Positions 16,384 to 19,153 of a stretch of 19,153 bases of DNA are shown one piece after another; position 1 is the first letter of the stretch, and every line of letters starts with the position of its first letter. The stretch is from Deinococcus sp. (GTDB taxonomy: Bacteria; Deinococcota; Deinococci; Deinococcales; Deinococcaceae): assembly GCF_030523985.1 (NCBI RefSeq), contig NZ_JAUNHK010000053.1, positions 1-19,153 on the forward strand. The letters run 5' to 3'. A program made the position numbers and the translations under genes. The notes beneath the pieces are model-generated. The model was not told where the DNA came from. It worked only from the letters and a program-made list of their open reading frames with translations, and ran no database searches.

Positions 16384-16872
16384 ATGTCCACTGACTTCCC
16401 CTGGCCCGAACCCGGCGACTTCGTGCATGGCTCGCCCCTGCCGCCGCCCACCGAATGGAGCCGCCCCGGACTGGTCATGACCTTTAACTTGGAGTGTCCC
16501 GGCTGCGTGTCGCGGGGGATTCCCTTTCTCAAGCGTCTGCACGCCGAGCATGGCGAGGAGGTCAACCTACTGGCGGTGCACACCAGCTCCGGGCATCGCC
16601 GCCTGCCGCGTGAGGACGTGGAGCCGACCCTGGTCAAATTTGCCCGTGACTTTGCCCGGTTGCCTTTTCCGGTGGCGCTCGACCTGGAGGGCACGTTCGC
16701 GCGGGCCTGGCAGACCGAGGGCACGCCCCACTGGTTGGCCTTCGCACCGGGCGGCGAACTGCTGCGGAGCGTCTACGGCAGTCAGGACAACGCCCAGACC
16801 CGGCTGGATTATCTGCTGCGCGAATGGGCCGGACAGCCCGCGTCATCCGAACCCTTATCATCGCCCTCATGA
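16384..16872 (+). CDS. Thioredoxin-like (TlpA/redoxin) protein
   Basis: 162 aa, cytoplasmic: no signal peptide. The active-site CxxC is Cys38-Pro-Gly-Cys41 in TFNLECPGCVSRGIPFL, followed by a thioredoxin-fold strand (NLLAVHTS) and the cis-proline loop GTPHWLAF at 113-120. This is a complete disulfide oxidoreductase core of TlpA/ResA type, though those are usually exported. ATG 16384 is preceded by TCTACT (16372-16377) and 6 nt, with no Shine-Dalgarno, so it looks leaderless. Its stop overlaps the next start (ATGA), making it the first gene of a four-gene operon. Confidence 0.85.
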   Translation: MSTDFPWPEPGDFVHGSPLPPPTEWSRPGLVMTFNLECPGCVSRGIPFLKRLHAEHGEEVNLLAVHTSSGHRRLPREDVEPTLVKFARDFARLPFPVALDLEGTFARAWQTEGTPHWLAFAPGGELLRSVYGSQDNAQTRLDYLLREWAGQPASSEPLSSPS

Positions 16873-17291
16873 CACTCACTCCGAGAGCTTTGCTGCTGCT
16901 GAGCGTGCAGCGCCACCACCTACATGACCATCCCCACGAGCGCGAACTGGCCCGCGAAGGTTTGCGGCAGGTCGAGGCCGCCCGTGAAAGCGGCGAACTG
17001 ATTGCGCTGGTGCAGTGGGACGGAGAAGAAGGCAGCCCTGCCCAAACCTTCAGCAAGGACTGGACGCTTTATCCCGATTTCCGCGCCGAGGCGGGCGACG
17101 TGCTGGTGCGTGCCCAGCAGCCCGACGCCTTTCACGGTTCCGACCTGGACGCGGCGCTGCGGGGCCGGGCCGTGCGGCACCTCACCCTGCTGGGCCTGGA
17201 CAGCGACAACCTGACCGTCACCGCCCAGAGTGCCCGCGACCTGGGCTATGACGTCACCGTGAACGTGCTGAACGCCGGAGAGCACGAGTGA
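16869..17291 (+). CDS. Isochorismatase-fold protein lacking the catalytic triad
   Basis: 140 aa with the overall isochorismatase-like (cysteine hydrolase) pattern: RALLLLSVQ at 6-14, GDVLVRAQQPDAFHGSDLDAAL at 76-97 (two segments), and HLTLLGLDSDN with TAQSARDLGYDV at 104-129. The expected Asp-Lys-Cys triad is replaced by Ser12, Arg81 and Leu115, so hydrolase activity is unlikely. The protein is also shorter than the usual 180-200 aa. ATG 16869 overlaps the redoxin stop and has no ribosome site of its own, so it relies on coupling. Its stop overlaps the M42 peptidase GTG. It may be a binding or scaffold protein; a remote relative with altered chemistry remains possible. Confidence 0.75.
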   Translation: MTLTPRALLLLSVQRHHLHDHPHERELAREGLRQVEAARESGELIALVQWDGEEGSPAQTFSKDWTLYPDFRAEAGDVLVRAQQPDAFHGSDLDAALRGRAVRHLTLLGLDSDNLTVTAQSARDLGYDVTVNVLNAGEHE

Positions 17292-18322
17292 GCCGCGTGG
17301 ATTTGGACTACACCCTGGACGTGCTGGTGCGGCTGCTGGCGACCCCCAGTCCGACGGGCTACACCGAGCAGGCCGTGGCCCTGGTCGAGCAGGAGTTGCG
17401 GGCACTGGGCGTGACTTCCCAACGCACCCGCAAAGGCGCACTGACCTGGGAAATCGCCGGAACGGGCGCGGGCCACGTCACCTACAGCGGGCACGTGGAC
17501 ACCCTGGGCGCGATGGTCAAGGGCATCAAGGGCAACGGGCGGCTGCTGCTGTGGCCCCTGGGCGGCTACGACTGGGCGACAGTGGAGGGCGAGGATGTGC
17601 TGATTCACCGTCAGAACGGCACGACCCTCAGCGGCACGGTGGTCAACGTGCGGCAGTCCACCCACGTTCACGGGGCGGCCCTGCGTGACCTGCGGCGCGA
17701 GGCGGCGGTTATGGAAGTGCGCCTGGACGCCGTGACCCGCAGCGCTCAAGACACGCTGCGCTTGGGCGTAGGGGTGGGCGATTTCGTCAGCTTCGACGCC
17801 CGGCCCCGCGTGACTCCGGCGGGGTACGTCAAGGCCCGGCACCTCGACAACAAGGCGGCGGTGGCGGTCTTTCTGGCAGTCACCCGCGAACTGCTCCAGA
17901 ACCCGCCGACCAAAACGGTGGCCTTTCATGTGACCACCTACGAAGAGGTCGGACACGGCGCGGCGACGGGCATTCCGGCCCACACCGACGAACTGGTGGC
18001 GGTAGACATGGCAGCGGTAGGCGACGGGCAGACCAGCAGCGAGCATCATGTTTCGCTGTGCGTGGCGGACGGCGGCGGCCCTTACGACCACGCGCTCGGA
18101 AACCGCCTGCGGGCCGCAGCGGAGCAGGCAGGGGTGGAACTGCGGGTGGACATCTACCCCTTCTACTCCAGCGACGGCACGGCGGCCTGGCGTGCGGGCG
18201 GCGACTATCCGGTGGCGCTCATCGGCCCTGGGGTGGACGCCAGTCACGCCTACGAGCGCACCCACACCGATGCCCTGCGGGCCACCGCAGAACTGATGCT
18301 GGCCTACAGCAGGCAGGCATGA
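17288..18322 (+). CDS. M42 family metallo-aminopeptidase
   Basis: 344 aa, standard length for M42 (glutamyl/deblocking aminopeptidase, FrvX/YsdC-like). The dinuclear metal site is complete: His69 and Asp71 (SGHVDT), Asp187 (RHLDNKAA), Glu219/Glu220 (TYEEVGHG, general base and ligand), Asp240 (AVDMA) and His320 (ASHAYERTH). It should trim N-terminal residues from peptides in the cytoplasm; some relatives act as cellulases, but context does not suggest this. The start is GTG 17288, overlapping the previous stop as GTGA, with GGAG about 6 nt upstream. Its stop overlaps the next gene by 4 nt. Confidence 0.93.
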   Translation: MSRVDLDYTLDVLVRLLATPSPTGYTEQAVALVEQELRALGVTSQRTRKGALTWEIAGTGAGHVTYSGHVDTLGAMVKGIKGNGRLLLWPLGGYDWATVEGEDVLIHRQNGTTLSGTVVNVRQSTHVHGAALRDLRREAAVMEVRLDAVTRSAQDTLRLGVGVGDFVSFDARPRVTPAGYVKARHLDNKAAVAVFLAVTRELLQNPPTKTVAFHVTTYEEVGHGAATGIPAHTDELVAVDMAAVGDGQTSSEHHVSLCVADGGGPYDHALGNRLRAAAEQAGVELRVDIYPFYSSDGTAAWRAGGDYPVALIGPGVDASHAYERTHTDALRATAELMLAYSRQA

Positions 18323-18912
18323 GCAGCACTCCCCGCCATGCCCTGCCCCGACTGGTCATCGTGCCCGGTCTGGGCGACAGTGGGCCGCAGCATTGGCAGA
18401 CGCTCTGGGAACAGAAATTCGGCGCGGCGCGGGTTCGCCAGGACGACCCGGAAAACCCCACGCCCGAGGGTTGGGCGGCCCGCTTGCAGGAAGTCGTTGA
18501 AGCCACCCCCGGCCCGCTGGTGCTGGTCGCCCACTCCTGCGGCGTGCCGACGGTGGCGCACTGGGCGCAGCTTTACCCGGTCAGCGAACGGGTCAAGGGC
18601 GCTTTGCTGGTCGCCCCACCCGACACCGACAACGCCACCTTGCAGCGCGAACACCCGGCGGCCTGCCAGATGGCCCCGCTGCCGCTGCGTCCCCTCCCCT
18701 TTCCGGCACTGGTGGTCGCCAGTGAAACCGACCCGTTCTGCACCCCCGAACGGGCCGCCGCTTTTGCCGCCGCCTGGGACGCCGCTTTTGTGACGGCAGG
18801 CGAAGCAGGCCATATCAACACGGCCAGCGGCCACGGCGACTGGCCCGAAGGAGAGGTGCTGCTCTCGGAGGCGCTGAACGCCTGGACACCGCAGGGATTT
18901 ACGCAGTTATAG
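18319..18912 (+). CDS. RBBP9/YdeN-type serine hydrolase
   Basis: 197 aa alpha/beta hydrolase. The N-terminus VIVPGLGDSGPQHWQTLWE (13-31) is the RBBP9/YdeN signature. The nucleophile elbow is AHSCG with Ser73, the acid is Asp138 (SETDPFC) and the base His165 (AGHINTASGHGDWPEG). The triad is complete. The substrate is unknown; eukaryotic RBBP9 acts as a serine hydrolase and bacterial homologues are mostly uncharacterised. ATG 18319 overlaps the M42 stop by 4 nt. It is the last gene of the redoxin operon. Confidence 0.92.
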   Translation: MSSTPRHALPRLVIVPGLGDSGPQHWQTLWEQKFGAARVRQDDPENPTPEGWAARLQEVVEATPGPLVLVAHSCGVPTVAHWAQLYPVSERVKGALLVAPPDTDNATLQREHPAACQMAPLPLRPLPFPALVVASETDPFCTPERAAAFAAAWDAAFVTAGEAGHINTASGHGDWPEGEVLLSEALNAWTPQGFTQL

Positions 18913-19101
18913 AAGTGGATGCCGGAAAGGGTCAGACAGTTGGTGGCCGAAAAACCGGGAAACGCAGAATTCCAGGGCCGTCGGGCGCAAGGCGCACGGG
19001 CCGCACACGAACGGGAAAATACCAGCATCCAAGCCCCGTGCAACCAAGGAAAGCCAACCCACCAGCGAACCCACCGCCATGTGCACAGCGCCAGCGTTAA
19101 G

Positions 19102-19126
19102 CCCCTGTCCCCCCTGGGGATAGGGG
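19102..19126. terminator. Very stable GC-rich hairpin near the right edge
   Basis: CCCCTGTCCCC (19102-19112) pairs with GGGGATAGGGG (19116-19126), 11 bp with one G-T, loop CCT, then TTTGGGGTTGGGG. The T content is poor, so termination strength is uncertain. It lies 190 nt after the last gene; the 18913-19101 stretch contains only weak shadow ORFs. Confidence 0.5.
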
Positions 19127-19153
19127 TTTGGGGTTGGGGCCAAAAGCTGAAGC

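Noticed and set aside
18907..19143. 78-codon minus-strand ORF at the right edge
   Set aside because: No ribosome site, no recognisable domain, and it runs through the terminator-like hairpin.

Overview
This is a bacterial chromosome segment with very high G+C coding regions (by eye about two thirds G+C). The gene set and style fit the genus Deinococcus: an sdhCDAB block followed by a type II NADH dehydrogenase, and several genes whose -10-like hexamer lies 6-7 nt before the ATG with no Shine-Dalgarno, as in leaderless Deinococcus mRNAs. The assignment rests on pattern recognition, not on a search. I see no rRNA, tRNA, CRISPR array, insertion sequence or integrase.

Left part (1-3262): the 5' portion of a secreted beta-propeller protein on the minus strand, divergent from a dppB-dppC peptide/nickel-type ABC permease pair.

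AT-rich island (about 3262-6295): three minus-strand genes with quite different base and codon use sit exactly in the convergent gap between dppC and an ABC-transporter ATPase gene. In transcription order they encode a short DndC/PAPS-reductase-like PP-loop protein, a four-helix membrane protein and a DGQHR (DndB/ParB-like) protein. They overlap by about 20 nt and 4 nt, so they form one translationally coupled unit. DndA, DndD, DndE and DndFGH are absent. This is the best candidate for an undescribed system, probably a defence or DNA/nucleotide-modification cassette.

Middle (6291-9002): a duplicated-domain ABC ATPase of the BmpA-linked nucleoside/sugar type, a divergent PAP2-family membrane phosphatase and a small convergent hypothetical gene.

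Respiratory block (9079-13944): sdhC, sdhD, sdhA and sdhB (succinate dehydrogenase/complex II), an intrinsic terminator, then ndh with a structured leader and its own terminator. SdhCDAB and NDH-2 both feed electrons to the quinone pool.

Right part (13945-19153): an intergenic stretch of about 370 nt holds a long, highly paired element ending in six T residues, upstream of a two-gene SMR pump closely resembling the MdtJI spermidine exporter. Then come an acetyl-CoA hydrolase/CoA-transferase and a tight four-gene operon with 4-nt overlaps: a redoxin, an isochorismatase-fold protein that has lost its catalytic triad, an M42 metallopeptidase and an RBBP9/YdeN-type serine hydrolase. A strong GC-rich hairpin ends the window.
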